Source of the DNA: Pholis gunnellus
Lineage: Eukaryota > Chordata > Actinopteri > Perciformes > Pholidae
Assembly: GCA_910591455.2 (NCBI GenBank)
Contig: OU342823.1
Location: forward strand, 1,970,001-2,034,000
Direction: 5' to 3'
DNA length: 64,000 bases
This document shows positions 32,967-44,924 of the stretch, piece by piece; positions within the stretch are counted from its first letter, which is position 1, and each line of letters starts with the position of its first letter. Made by a program: the position numbers and the translations under genes. A model generated the notes under the pieces. That model was not told the DNA's origin. It did no database searches and saw nothing but the letters and a program-made list of their open reading frames with translations.

Positions 32967-32984
32967 ATCCATCCATCCATTTTC

Positions 32985-33382
32985 CTCCGCTTATCCGGGG
33001 TCGGGTCGCGGTGGCAGCAGGCCAAGCAGGCTGACCCAGACTTCTCGCCCGCAACATTTTCCAGCTCATACTGGGGGATCCCGAGGCGTTCCCAGGCCAG
33101 CTGGGAGATATAATCCCTCCAGCGTGTTCTGGGTCTTCCCCGTGGTCTCCTCCCAGTTGGACGTGCCCGGAAAACCTCCAGTGGGAGGCGTCCAGGAGGC
33201 ATCCTAATTAGATGCCCGAACCACCTCAGCTGACTCCTTTCGATGCGAAGGAGTAGCGGCTCGACTCCAAGTTCCCTCCTGATGTCCGAGCTCCTTACCC
33301 TATCTCTGAGGCTGAGCCCGGCCACCCTACGGAGGAAACTCATTTCGGCCGCTTGTACCCGCGACCTCGTCCTTTCGGTCAC
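32985..33382 (-). pseudogene. Rex3/RTE-like LINE ORF2 C-terminus
   Basis: The minus strand encodes TERTRSRVQAAEMSFLRRVAG, LSLRDRVRSSDIRRELGVEP, LLRIERSQLRWFGHLIRMPPG and GRPRTRWRDYISQLAWERLG. I recognise this as the conserved C-terminal region downstream of RT in RTE-clade elements of fish. The frame runs on into the 3' tail (KRRKMDGW). The reading is open, but the catalytic RT part is absent because the copy is 5'-truncated. Confidence 0.85.
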
Positions 33383-33440
33383 GACCCAGAGTTCGTGACC
33401 ATAGGTGAGGGTAGGAACGTAGACCGACCAGTAAATTGAG
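33369..33440. repeat. inverted repeat arm 1 (72 bp)
   Basis: Base-for-base reverse complement of 33551-33622. The arms flank a 110-base spacer. Confidence 0.97.
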
Positions 33441-33622
33441 ATGAAGATGGAGCAGGAGATCGACAGGCGGATCGGTGCGGCTGCAGCAGTAAAGCAGGCG
33501 CTGCACCGGACCGTCTTGGTGAAGAGAGAGCTGAGCCGGAAGGCAAAGCTCTCAATTTACTGGTCGGTCTACGTTCCTACCCTCACCTATGGTCACGAAC
33601 TCTGGGTCGTGACCGAAAGGAC
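33441..33622 (+). pseudogene. inverted 5' segment of the Rex3/RTE-like LINE
   Basis: The plus strand reads EIDRRIGAAAAVKQALHRTV, VKRELSRKAKLSIYWSVYVP and TLTYGHELWVVTERT. This is the element segment immediately upstream of the TERTRSRVQAAE block found on the minus strand. Same family, opposite orientation, and overlapping by 72 bp. Confidence 0.88.
33551..33622. repeat. inverted repeat arm 2 (72 bp)
   Basis: Starts CTCAATTTACTGG and ends CGAAAGGAC. Perfect complement of arm 1. Confidence 0.97.
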
Positions 33623-33633
33623 AATACACAGCC
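33622..33633. repeat. target-site duplication, right copy
   Basis: CAATACACAGCC, matching 32955-32966. Confidence 0.85.
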
Positions 33634-33665
33634 CTATGTATGTAATATACAGGTCCTGACCGACG

Positions 33666-36195
33666 TGGTGCCGAGGCATTCCTCAAAACTTCAGGCAAGG
33701 AATTTAAACTTGAAGGAGAACAAAAGCATGTGGAAGCAATGTCCCAGTCTGTCAGTGCTGTTCCTTAAGACTCTAAAAGAAATGGCATAATTTGAAGTGG
33801 AGCACTAATGCTCACTACTGTAACGATATGCAACACATTCATATTTTGTCATCTTAACTGTGGTTCTGATGAATACTTTGGTAATAGACAATGTACAGAA
33901 ATAACAATGTTCTGTTTTATTTCAAGGAAAAGTCACAAAGTGAAGTAGTGCTTCAAGAGTTTTTTTAATCATAGATGCTAAATAATAAAGTGTTGACGAG
34001 CCTTATGGGCTACTCCGTTCTATAATTTGTATCATACTGTGATGATGTTTTCAAATTCAAAATTGATATTAATATTAATACTCAGGGGTCTTGCTCCCTG
34101 TTTCAAAATAAAAGCCCTCTGGCATCTTGCTGTGGAGAGTATCCCTTCATCTATTAACACAGTTTGTTTTGGTCCTATGTGTGCATGTTTAGCGGGCTCA
34201 AAAGCCTTCTGTGAATTCGCCCGTGCTTCTGCACAGTGATTGTATGTTCTCAGAACCTTGCAGTACCAAGGCTGTACATATTCAAATTTGTCCTCAGCAA
34301 TGGGTGTTAAAAAGATACTTGAGAGTTAACACTGGAGTTGCTATGTCTGTTAGTCAGTTACTTGTCAGGATCTAGGGACGGCAAGGAAACCCTTGCAAGA
34401 GAACTTTGCAGGTAGTAACGGGCCAGCAGCTCACAGGTGCAGTTTGGGACTTGACATGGAGCTGGTTCTGGAGTAGCATTAGACTAAAGGTCAAGGGGTC
34501 ACCATTACTATTCATTAATCCAATATCCATACCAAAGGTCATGACAGTCTGGCCAGTAGCTGCTGAAAAGTGTTGGTCAGATGGACAGAATAAACCAGCA
34601 TGCTGAGGTCTTGCCAAACAAAATAAATCTAGAAATTTGATTTATTCTTTAAGCCATTTTTTTTAAATGCTGTGAACAGAGTGTCAACAACTGACATGCT
34701 ACAGCACAACATGTTATGAAGGTATAGCACAAGACTCTTTAGTAAATCAATAGACCACTCTGAAAACATTATATTTCCCATGTATCACCAGCAGTTGGGA
34801 GCAGCAGGATCTAATAGATACAGTTGAATTAGATGAAGTTGTCCACATGCTACGTGTCAAAGAGTGACAAACAACCGTGTTGCAGCTCATTACTCACTAA
34901 CCTCATTAAGAGGCTGACAGCTAGCCTTTATTCATATTTATGCACCTTTTGTCTACTTGGTTTTTTTTCACCAGTGGAGCACCTGGCCATCTGGGAACAA
35001 AGAAAAAAATCCTGTGTGTGTGTGTGCTAGACTTGTGTTGTCAAATAAAGGGGAAAAAAAAGAATAGACCTTAAATATGTTATTTGAACACTCATAATGG
35101 GCAGCAGCGGATTAGAGAATGTGTGCCATCATTGTAGCGAAATTGACCCCAAAATAGGATCAACAGGCTGTGAAATTGCCACAGAAACTGAGCTGTGAGT
35201 GAGGCTACTTCACAGGCTGCAAGAGTTGCAAAGTGGAGCTGCTCTGTCTGTAGGGTCCCGGGGAGCAGAAGCTATCACAGTCCGTCTTCTGACATGTTGT
35301 CTGATGTTTAACTCACTGACTACATTATCACTGTGTTGCGCATGAAGCCACGCAGGAGATAGTTAAGGTGATTGTTGCCAGACTATGACAACATCACATG
35401 CAGTCTGAACACTAGACTTCATGCATTATTGATTTACATTATGTGAATCTTTTATGCATTTCATCTTTGAGGTAAAAGAACTATTCAGCTCCGTTGCCAT
35501 GGACACCCCCGGGTTCCTGAGGCTGGGAAACCACTTTGCTTTACATGGGAGTGGGTGTCATGAGCACTGACAGGTCTCCATCCATCTGAGAACTCATTAT
35601 CTCTGATGACTACTCTGATATTCATCATGAAGTGCACTCCTTGCATGTTAATGCACTGTAAATGCTCAGCACATGACAGTGTCCAGTGCTTTGCATTGGA
35701 TTGGGATGTTCACTCCTGTCTTTGTTCGAAGATGGCCTCTGGCATTGAATGTGATCTTTCTCTAGCCGTCGACTGGACTCTTGTATTCGAGTTAAAGAGT
35801 GGACATTGGGTTGGGTACTTTGTTTTTGTCAATCTACTGTTTCCAAGGTCAAGAGCTTTCCCGCTCAAATACTAGAAAATATTAGGAGTTAGAAAAATGA
35901 CAGATTTACAGTGTTTTCTCATAAATTGAATTTCTGGACTGAACGTTATGCATTCAATAGATAACACATACGCTACTCTATCTCAGTTTCTCTGACACGG
36001 TCTATGTGAAGAAGGTGTTTCAGCCAGAACGTCAAAAACTGCCGCTTTGTCTTGCCCTTCAGCGTCTGATACCAACATACAAGGGACCCTTTAGTGTCTG
36101 TATGAGACGGATCAGGCTGTAAAGAAACTAACTTAAACACATCCATGGCGATATTAGATGCACAGAATAGGGAAGAGCTTGGGTTGAATGGATGG
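33666..36195. other. unassigned AT-rich sequence
   Basis: About 2.5 kb without a recognisable gene or element. Confidence 0.5.
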
Positions 36196-36720
36196 TTATG
36201 AAAAAACACAGGACTTCCTTTCACCCAGGAGACCGCTGTCTATGAAATCAAAATTCAACGTAGATTTTAAGTAGGTAACGTAAGCTACTAAACATACTTA
36301 ACATACATACCTGACTTAAGTTACAGAGCAAATGTAGGCCTGCATGTTTGAACCCAAACCATGGTCGTTTCCTAAACCTAACATACACAGGATTTTCACC
36401 CAAGAGGCCGTTGTTTGTGTAACGTCTGAAACTAAAACTCAACGTTGACTCATTTTAAGTTGCACACGTAAGTTAACTTACATAGCAAACTGTTTCTGTC
36501 CCAACGTGTTTTTGTGAAGTTACATGTGACTTGTTTACGTACTTATTTTGAGGCAAACCATGATGTTTTTCTCAACGTAACTAAATTGTTTTGTTGCCTA
36601 AACCTAAATGTATTCATTTTAAGCCCAACCGTGATGTTTTCCTTGCCTAAACCTAGCATTACATTGGTTGGCACATACTTTTAACATCATAATGCGTAAT
36701 GTGCTGTTAAGAGGTCCAGG
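36196..36720. repeat. dispersed repeat (CCTAAACCTAA / ACCCAGGAGACCGC family), internally duplicated
   Basis: Two direct, diverged units begin with ACACAGGA...TTCACCCAGGAGACCGCTGT (36203) and ACACAGGATTTTCACCCAAGAGGCCGTTGT (36386). Each is followed by AATTCAACGTAGATTTTAAG- or ACTCAACGTTGACTCATTTTA-like text. Further CCTAAACCTAA motifs follow to 36657. Related pieces occur near 46690, 46880, 47020, 55890, 59750 and 63040. There is no coding frame. Class unknown. Confidence 0.65.
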
Positions 36721-36904
36721 TCATTGCACGTATTTCTGTGAGATCACATTGGTTAAAAAGTGAAGTCGAACCAAGCGTCCTATATGGGACAAGTTGGGAA
36801 CCAAAAAACATCGGGTTAATGTGTCCTCAGAGTTGCCTTATATTAGGGTCTATATGTTATTTACTGACAGGGGCCATTGTAAAGCACAACTGGTAAAAAG
36901 ACAA

Positions 36905-37769
36905 ATATATTGCACAACATGATAAGTTATGCCAGATGGCCAAAAAATGTTGGTCCTCCAGAAACATTTTGTTAGGATCGCAACCCGATCACAGTCACAC
37001 TTATCTTCTGCTCCTCTATTTCAGCAATTGCAGATCATTACTATTTATGACATCAATACTTCTCAAACTTGTGTTTTCATTTATAAGATACTTTCAGGTG
37101 AAGGGAATATTTCTGATCATTTCAAGACTTACTACAAATTTAATTCACAGGTTCACTCATACTCAACTCGTCAATCTTCACGTCTTCATCCTCCTAAATT
37201 ACTGACTAGCAGAGGTCAATTTTCAATAAGATTTAGGGGACCAAATTATGGAATGACTTTTCCCACTTAACTAAAAAATGTCTCTCAATAAAATGTTTCA
37301 AAAGGTGCCTAAAAGAACATCTAATTGCGGTCTTGTAACAGTCTTTTATGTATTAGTGTTCATGTCTTTCTTGTTTTAGCTGCTGCATTACATTTACAGT
37401 TGTTTCACTCATAGGGACTTGTATTACTATTGCTTATGAGTTACTGCAGGTGTATAAACCAACATCACTGAACAAACACAGGACAATGCTCACTCTCACA
37501 TCCACACACATGCTCGCACACACTTGACACAATTACATTATCTTTATCTTATCTTTCATTCTTTCTTCCTTTCTTTCATTGTAATGTAATGTCTTATTCA
37601 TACTTTATGTTTGTAATTTTGTAAAATTGTAATATTATATAGGTGCAGGCTTCAAATAAGCCCAGTTGGCTTTCTGCCTCTTCCTGCTCTGTGATATTCA
37701 TTTATCTCTGTTATGTTTGTTTATTTTAAATTTCATTGTTTGAATTGTGCAAAATAAATAAATAAATAA
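36905..37769 (+). pseudogene. LINE 3' end: RT C-terminal region and 3' tail
   Basis: A plus-strand frame has VLQKHFVRIATRSQSHLSSA, PLFQQLQIITIYDINTSQTC and a VHSYSTRQSSRL...GQFSIRFRGPNYG block, the C-terminal segment of jockey/CR1-type LINE polyproteins (LQKRxVRIIxxxxYxxHTxPLF...YxTRxxxxL...IRxxGPxLWN). The frame is lost at 37267, just where LWN would be; LINE-like text continues in another frame for about 60 bases. A 3' untranslated region with CTTTATCTTATC-like text follows and ends in an (AATA)n tail at 37750-37769. It is 5'-truncated near 36905. Clade not resolved. Confidence 0.78.
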
Positions 37770-40168
37770 AAGTAGCAGTCATTGGAAACAGTTTGGGGGA
37801 GGCACCCTTCCAAAAGATACATGGCAGGTGATTGGATGAACCATCGGTCAGTCAAACTCATACCAGAAGCCTTTAGTGCTGTTTTGTGCTCTTCTTTCAA
37901 TGGACAAATACTCCAGTTCTTATATAACTGATGTTATTGCAGCATCAACACTAGCCGTCACTGTTGTTCTGAACGAACAGTTGCCTTCATATACTAAATT
38001 TACTGTCTATGAAAATGACAATACACCACTGAGGTGTTTTCTGTTTCCAAGGGAAAAAAGTGTGAAGATGTATTTTTGACCTTGGTGACAAACAAAAAAC
38101 CCTATACCTCAAGGTCTGCTTATTGCCTTATTTTAAAAAGCTTTCAACCTATCCGACAGCCTCTGCTGATGAAGTACATGAAATGCAGCTAAAAGCTCTG
38201 AAAAAAGGCACTGCAGGTCATATGGGACAACATGAGACAATGACCCAGCCAACAAAAATCAGAACATCCTCAACACCCTCAAGCCAAGCTTTTGTTCCCC
38301 TCGTCATGAACTTGAGTGAACCTGAGATGAACTCCAATATGGTCTCAGAGTTTCTGTGTAACATAGTAGCTGTGTTGCCTTTAAAGGCATTTTTCTACTT
38401 TGTTTAGATAATTTGTTTATGCTCATTACAAGATGAAAAGATGGTTATTGTAATGTTGTTTTTCGTTCACGTTATGATGATGTCACCGGTTGGTCACTTC
38501 CGGTTTTGGTAGCCGCATTGGTTGTAGTCAAACAAAAGAGAGCCGCATGCTCAGAGGACTGATCAGCTCACATCCACCTGGAAGCATTCTAGGAGCAATG
38601 CTGTAGGTTACTTTACTTGACATTGGACATAGTGGGCATTTTATATCAGTAAAGATTTGGTTTGATGGGTCTCTTAAATAGGTTTGTATTATATGTAAGT
38701 TTGGAACAATGCCAGTGGTTTTCTATGAATGTTTGTTGATATACAAGTGATCTATATATCTTTGTATTTACAATCAGACTGAATATTTTGTATTGTTTGT
38801 ATTTTCAGTTTTCACCACACAACATGTTAAAGGAACAGAGTGACAGTAAAAAGGGTGAAAATGACTACGACTGTCTTCATTGACTGTGGTTTAGCTCGGT
38901 GTTTAAATCAGAGTTTCGACACACTGAACGAGAACACTACAGTAGCAAACACATTACTTAAACTTTGCATCATATTCAGAGAGATACTGACCAAATCATT
39001 AATAATGCTGACACTTCAGAACTGCACACAGGGCAGCTCGGGCCATTGTAACACCCCCAATTAACAGACTGATGGTGCTTTTAATGACATCAAGTCAAGG
39101 ATCTATATGTATGTAGAAGTAAATAGACATAATTGGGATGAATTCCTGAATCATCGGTTATATGCGGGACTGCAGATACCTTGCCATGGTTGGATTCCAG
39201 GTCTTTGTTTGTGGTTTTAATGAAAGAACATGAGGGAGGACCATGAGAATGAAACTCTGGATCTGCATGGAAAACATTATTCACAGAAAGCACAGGAGAA
39301 AATGTGCAAGGTGCAAAAATCAGCAGCTCCTGCATGAGAAACCCTCCTGCTGAGAGCATTTTCCCTGCTGAATTAAGTGCTTTTATTGCATCCCGCTGTC
39401 AGCTGTATATTACAGGCCGAGTAACATGGGCCGCTCCTGGTCACATATCAAGTTTGAGTAGTTGATTATGAGGTATATTTGATGGGGTGTTGCAAAGTAG
39501 ATTTACCATCTCAATCTCCTAAAAGCTTGTAGCGAGATGGTCCCTGTTCCTCTGGTTCCCATGGTGAGAGTGCAAGATGAGTTAAGACTGCCGTTGCCAA
39601 AATTAACAAATCAAAATTCCATCTTTGGCAGTGACAACCTCTCACCAGGCGGGAAATCAGCAGAAGCAGAGATGTGAAAAAGCTTACCTTTCCCTCTTGC
39701 CTGAACACACTAAACTTAATTTATTACCAAAGCGAAACCCTCATCATTATTCAACAGAAATGTAAGCCATATCATGGATAATACTATTACAGCAACTTCA
39801 TATGAAGCTCTTTTTTTGTTGTAAGTCATTGTTTAGGTTCAACTAGGCAGCAATCCACAAATCTGATTGGTGAAGATGTATTTCCACTCTCAAGGTACTA
39901 TTTGTTGACCACCAAGACAACTGCATAAGAGCAGGACTTTCAACGCCCTCCTCCAATGTAAAAATGTGCACAATAAGTACAATAACCAGAGTTTTGGAAA
40001 GCTAGAGTTGTCCTCATTTTTGTTAGATTCAGCAGCAGCACCAGCATTTTTGTGAGGCTGAGGTGGATGGACCTTGGACCTTGTAAGGGGGCACTTAGAA
40101 AGTAAAACTTAAAGGCTAGATCTATGAAGAACTTTGTGCTCTCTTAAACAATGGTATCATCAACACAT

Positions 40169-40212
<44 letters not shown>

Positions 40213-41130
40213 CAGAGAGTTTGATTATGGTTAGATAAAGTATCAAACATGTTTGATGCCATTGGCTTAGAACTCATCACCAATGTTCTATGACCATAAA
40301 ACCTGGCTAAGATGTTACTACTTTATTGTAGTGTAGTGCTTTGCTGGTTTCGCTAATGACAACATTACCCCATTGCTCTGATGCTGCACTGACTATGTGC
40401 ATCTTTTGGAAGAGAGGGAGAGATGGCAGGAGGAAACAAGAATGCAAGAAACTGATTTGATATGGCCATATCGATGAATAATGACACCATGGACAATGAA
40501 TAATGATCCTCATTCAAAAGTATTTGGTTTACTTTCTCTGTGCTCCTATTTGTTAACTTAAATGAGCTGACCTGAGCTACTTGCCTGAGCTTTGAGCAGT
40601 CAGGGTTTTGACTAGGGAGCAAAACATCGTCAGGCCGGACTCCCACCACACAGCCTGAGTTAAGCAACAAAGTGGGAGATGAATCTTCTTAGTATTCGCC
40701 ACCTAATGCCAGGATGTGTTGGGGGCAAGCTAACATTTTGGGAGGTTTCTTTAAATTGTTAGAGACCATACCAATATGTGTCCCTGTCACAACAAATCAT
40801 GTATATTTCACATTATGACATAAGTTTAAGAGTTTTTAATGCATTTTTACTACTAATCCATTTCTATTTCAGACTGAAAATCAATTAGTAAACTATTAGA
40901 ACTTACTTGAGTTATATAACTTACGTTTCAAGAGTTTGTTCATTGATTTTCTCATTGATTTTTATACTTCATTTCCTCATTGTGATGGATTACACTACCC
41001 ACGCAAATGTCAAGAGTTTGCCAATTAACTTGTATATTGTATAGACACAAATGGAAACTGACGGCCGACTGGAGGGGGCAAAAAAATACATAAAACAGTG
41101 CAGTTTCAATGCACTGTGGTATCATTGATT
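37770..41130. other. unassigned sequence with a (TA)n tract
   Basis: About 3.4 kb without a recognisable gene. It contains (TA)n at 40175-40209. The part around 39360-39720 is repeat-free and balanced in composition, possibly regulatory, but this is unsupported. Confidence 0.45.
40175..40209. repeat. (TA)n microsatellite
   Basis: About 17 TA units after a short TGTG run. Confidence 0.96.
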
Positions 41131-41159
41131 GGCAGTGACAATGGGTTCTGAATCACCTA
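41131..41159. repeat. 29-bp direct repeat, copy 1
   Basis: Begins GGCAGTGACAATGGG and ends AATCACCTA. Identical to 42716-42744. Similarity stops abruptly on both sides. Confidence 0.93.
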
Positions 41160-41619
41160 CAGAACATGAACCCAGATGGGAGGCTTTATGAAAGCTAGGG
41201 AACAGATGTGCTACATAATAGCCAGCACTTGCTCACGCTTGGAAAGCCATGCATGAAATAAGTCAAAGGCACTGAGGCACTTTTAAGCTATTTTCACATG
41301 TGGTATTAAAGGAGAGTTTTTTTTTTCTTTCTTAGTTCTTAGATAGTAAGGTGTGAACCGGGTCTCAGACCAATCACGGGTCAAAGTTCTGTGGTTTCCT
41401 TCACTCGTGGGTCACTAAAGCTTCAGTGAGATCCACTCAGATCTAAATCTTTATGGCTTTAAGCCTCCAAACAAAATATACGGAAGATTAGAAACACCTC
41501 AAGTAAAACAAATGAAGTAAAACAAATGACTGTTTCAATGTTCTGTATGAACATTGAAACAGTTTTTGTTATACTGTACTCACTCTAATATGAGTGACTG
41601 AGCTGGTAGGCTGAGGACT

Positions 41620-42485
41620 CCCCATCACCCATTATGGGGTGAAGGACAAGCTGGAGCAGACCGGAGTGGATCACCACCTCACTGCATGGATCTTGGACTA
41701 TCTCACCAACCGTCCACAGTATGTGCAGATACGGGAGTGTGAGTCTCACCTGGTGTCCTGCAAGGAACCGTTCTAGCCCCATTCCTCTTCACCATCTACA
41801 CCTCGGACTTTAAACACGACTCTGCTAACTGCCACCTGTAAAAGTTCTCTGACGACTCTGCAATTGTCGGCCTCATTTCTGCCAGTGATGACAGGGAATA
41901 CAGAGAACTGAACCAGGACTTCATAGGATGGTGCCAGCGGACCCACCTCCAGATCAACTCTGGACAAACCAAAGAGCTGGTGGTGGACTTCCACCGGGGT
42001 AAACGCTCTCCTCCAGTACCAGTGAACATCCAGGGAAAGGACATTGAGATTGTGAAACCTTCCACCCCATGCAGGATGCCCTGACAGCTCTATGCAGCTC
42101 CTTCAGCCACCAGCTGATTCACTCCCGGTGTGTGAAGGAGAGGTACAGCAGGTCCATCCATCCTTCCTGCTGCTGTCAGGCTGCACAACCAGCTGTGCTC
42201 CCAGTAGACCACACACCAAAAACACTAAAAACCTGTGCAATAGAAACACACTGTGTAATAAAAATACCCTGTTCGTATATATAATATTTTAGTTTATACT
42301 TAGTTACTGTGGATTTTGTACTTTTGACTTATTTGATACTGTTACTGTTTATTACTTATTTATATTACTGTTGCTCTTGTTTTTTACTCTGTATCTTGTG
42401 TGCACTGTCCACTTTGCTGCTGTGATCCTGTGAATTTCCCCACCGCGGGACTAATAAAGGATTATCTTATCCTTATCTTATCTTA
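41620..42485 (+). pseudogene. Rex1-like LINE fragment, internally deleted, with 3' tail
   Basis: Plus-strand RT segments include VKDKLEQTGVDHHLTAWILD, YLTNRPQYVQI, APFLFTIYTSDF, KFSDDSAIVGLISASDDREY and INSGQTKELVVDFHRGK, the RT palm with FSDD as the catalytic box. After DIEIVKP (near 42060) the homology jumps to MQDALTALCSSFSHQLIHSR and CVKERYSRSI, the polyprotein C-terminus, so some 100-150 codons are missing. Frames change around 41750 and there is a TAA before the FSDD box. The 3' end, GGACTAATAAAGGATTATC, leads into a CTTAT-type tandem tail at 42463-42486, as I recall for Rex1-like elements. Confidence 0.85.
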
Positions 42486-42715
42486 TTAACATATGGTCTC
42501 CACATCTGTTACAATGCAGTACATTAACGCTTCAAGACTATGATCACTGTACATGAGATCACAGGAACTAGGAACCTTTTGTGGACCTCATTGCATTTTG
42601 ACAGTTGGGGCCAGGATCTAAATGAAGTTCCAGGGACATGTTCTTAAACTGCAGTGGTCAGGTGGCTGTACTCTCTGAAAGCACAGCAACTTTCTGGGTG
42701 GGGTTTGGAGGGATG

Positions 42716-42744
42716 GCAGTGACAATGGGTTCTGAATCACCTAG
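42716..42744. repeat. 29-bp direct repeat, copy 2
   Basis: Identical to 41131-41159 and 1,585 bp downstream of it. Confidence 0.93.
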
Positions 42745-43079
42745 CACTGCTGCTTCAAATTGTGTACCGCTTCATTCATTACACAAGGAGGTACTATATC
42801 GATTTGACCCAGAGAAGAAGTCTCTGAGTCCGACGACAGAGAGAAATAGAGAGAGCCGAGAGGTACAAAGTGAGAGACAGACGGTGCAATAGTGCTGTCA
42901 GTAAGAGAAAAAGTTATTTTGCAGATTGTTTCACCATGTTTATGTTCTAAAACCCAAATGAATAATTCTCAAACACACTCAATAGATGCTTTACTATGGA
43001 GGATCCAGTTTCATTTTCCTCCTCTGCATTTCCTTCATTACAAAGTGCAGCACCACATTTTTTCTGGAGGCCTAAATGC

Positions 43080-43206
43080 AAAAAAAAAAAAAATAGATAT
43101 ATACAGTATATATATCTATATAAAAGTTGTGTGTATATATATATATATATATATATACATGAATACAAATATTTGTATTATATATATATATATATATATA
43201 TATAAT
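43080..43206. repeat. poly-A, (TA)n tracts and palindrome
   Basis: A14 at 43080-43093, (TA)n at 43133-43156 and 43181-43204. Between the TA tracts lies the perfect palindrome AATACAAATATTTGTATT, so the two TA tracts can fold into one long hairpin. Confidence 0.9.
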
Positions 43207-44924
43207 ACAAAAAAATTGTTGTACTGTCTCAAATGAACCTGTCTGGGGTAAATATGTATATAGATTTATATACATATACATATATATAGATCCTCGCTCA
43301 TATCCGCCATACACTGCTTCATGCCTTCGCACAGTTCTCATGCATTGACTCTGTGTAGTTGCTGTGACTTCTTCTGACATACATTCAAGTTTTTTTAAAT
43401 CAGGGTTTTTCTTACAAATGCAGCCCGTTTTTGGGCTCTGTAAAAATAACATGGAGAGCATCCAGATGAGCCGACGCATGGGACGGCACAGAAAGAGATG
43501 GCTGAGAAGGAGAGTACTGTATTTTAGGGATTCAATATCCACATCCTGCATGAACAGTACATAACGAATAAAGCACTTACCGGTCATTCTGTTAGAATGC
43601 TGGGGTGGCCCTGGTTGTTTACTGATGTGCAATGTTACACACTGATAAAACAATGTTCTGTTTTCTGAATCTGCTCTTTGAATTTAGAGAATATGATTTT
43701 AGAGGGCAAACATTGTCATAATTAAATGTTCATACAAAGTCTGTTATATTTCTATATCTACTATAGCAAACTTTTTTGGTGTTGTCCACAATAATGATAA
43801 TAATGATAATGGTCCAAAATGATGTAAAATTGCACTCCCCGCACCCAGCACAGTAACTACGCCCTCTAAAAAACTATTTATTTAACATAAATGATCCTGG
43901 CCATTTAAATGAAAGCAAACTAATGAAGGCCATGCAGCATTTGGTATGATGTCATTATTTCCACTGACTTTCTCTCAGCACCCCCGACTCTGTCTGACTT
44001 CCAGCATCCCTGTCCATGTTGCCTCCTTTCTCCGGAGACTGAGCAGTTTCTCAAAGACCTTTCAACCTGGTGGAGCAGACATGGAATGCAGAGTGCCGAC
44101 ATGAGTGACAAGAGCGTTGTTTCCAAAGACCCATGTTGCCATTGTGAGTGTGGCCCCAGACAATGCAACGTAAAAACACTACAAAAACCTCCCCTGCAGG
44201 GAGAGCTGCCAGGGAAACTACTGTGGCTTGAAACTAATGACAGCTTGAAGTCACATAAAAGCAACATTTATTCAGACCCTGTTCATGGATGATGGAAGTA
44301 CAGTAAACGGCATAGTCATTTGTATGGCCTTAGAGCAAGTTGTGTTACTTTTTTAAAACATTAATGCATTACTGAATGTTCCGTTTGACCTTCAGTTGGA
44401 TTCCGAAGTGGCTTTTGGGAAAAAAAAAGATTTGTTTTCATACATTTATTTGACAATTAGTCGTATCATCTAAAAAATGTAAAATGCAATTACTGTAGTG
44501 TCTGAAAGTCTAAAATTAATGGATTTAGTTACTAGAACTAATTATAAGTTGCTGCGCTCGGAGTGCAACCTGTGTTCTGTTGATTTTGTCATCACTGATG
44601 TAGTTTGGTGAAAGAAAGGTAAAACAAAAGACAATATTTGGCATCTTCGTTGTAGGGTTTGATTGTTAGTTGTTCCAAAACATTACTGAGTGTGGAGCAG
44701 TGTCTTTGTTTTTTTCATAGAAAAGCACCTCTGTAGTGTTACAAGGTGCTTGACAAGTCATTACAAATGACAATTACAATGACATAATTGAGATTTCTGT
44801 ACAACATGGTTTCCACATTGCTGATTTGTTTACTGTAATGTGTATCAAGGCTATTCCAGAGCTTTGGAGACAAAATTCATTCAAGTCCATACACTCAAAA
44901 CACGACGCTTGTCAAAACAATTAT
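43207..44924. other. unassigned sequence
   Basis: About 1.7 kb with no recognisable gene. Confidence 0.5.

Larger units (their letters stand above)
32967..33622 (-). mobile_element. Rex3/RTE-like LINE insertion with 5' inversion
   Basis: The 3' end lies at 32967 with a (CATC)n tail, i.e. GATG repeats on the element strand, as I recall for Rex3/RTE elements. The minus-strand part (33440 to 32967) is the element's 3' end. The part at 33441-33622 is the next upstream element sequence in opposite orientation. The two parts share a perfect 72-bp overlap. CAATACACAGCC occurs immediately outside both ends (32955-32966 and 33622-33633), a target-site duplication. The whole copy is 5'-truncated and only about 0.66 kb long. 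Confidence 0.9.
32880..33665. repeat. older dispersed repeat hosting the Rex3-like insertion
   Basis: The flanks (TATCGCAGTGTATTGAATCG, ATGATGTATCGTATTGCCGG ... CCTATGTATGTAATATACAGG) resemble a teleost repeat rich in ATCGTATCG-like text. It is continuous if the LINE and one copy of its target duplication are removed. Family recall only. Confidence 0.45.

Noticed and set aside
41131..42744. LTRs of a short retroelement
   Set aside because: 29 bp is far too short, with no TG/CA ends or primer site.
43072..43653. 193-codon minus-strand frame
   Set aside because: Tyr/Ile-rich because it runs through TA tracts; no domain seen.
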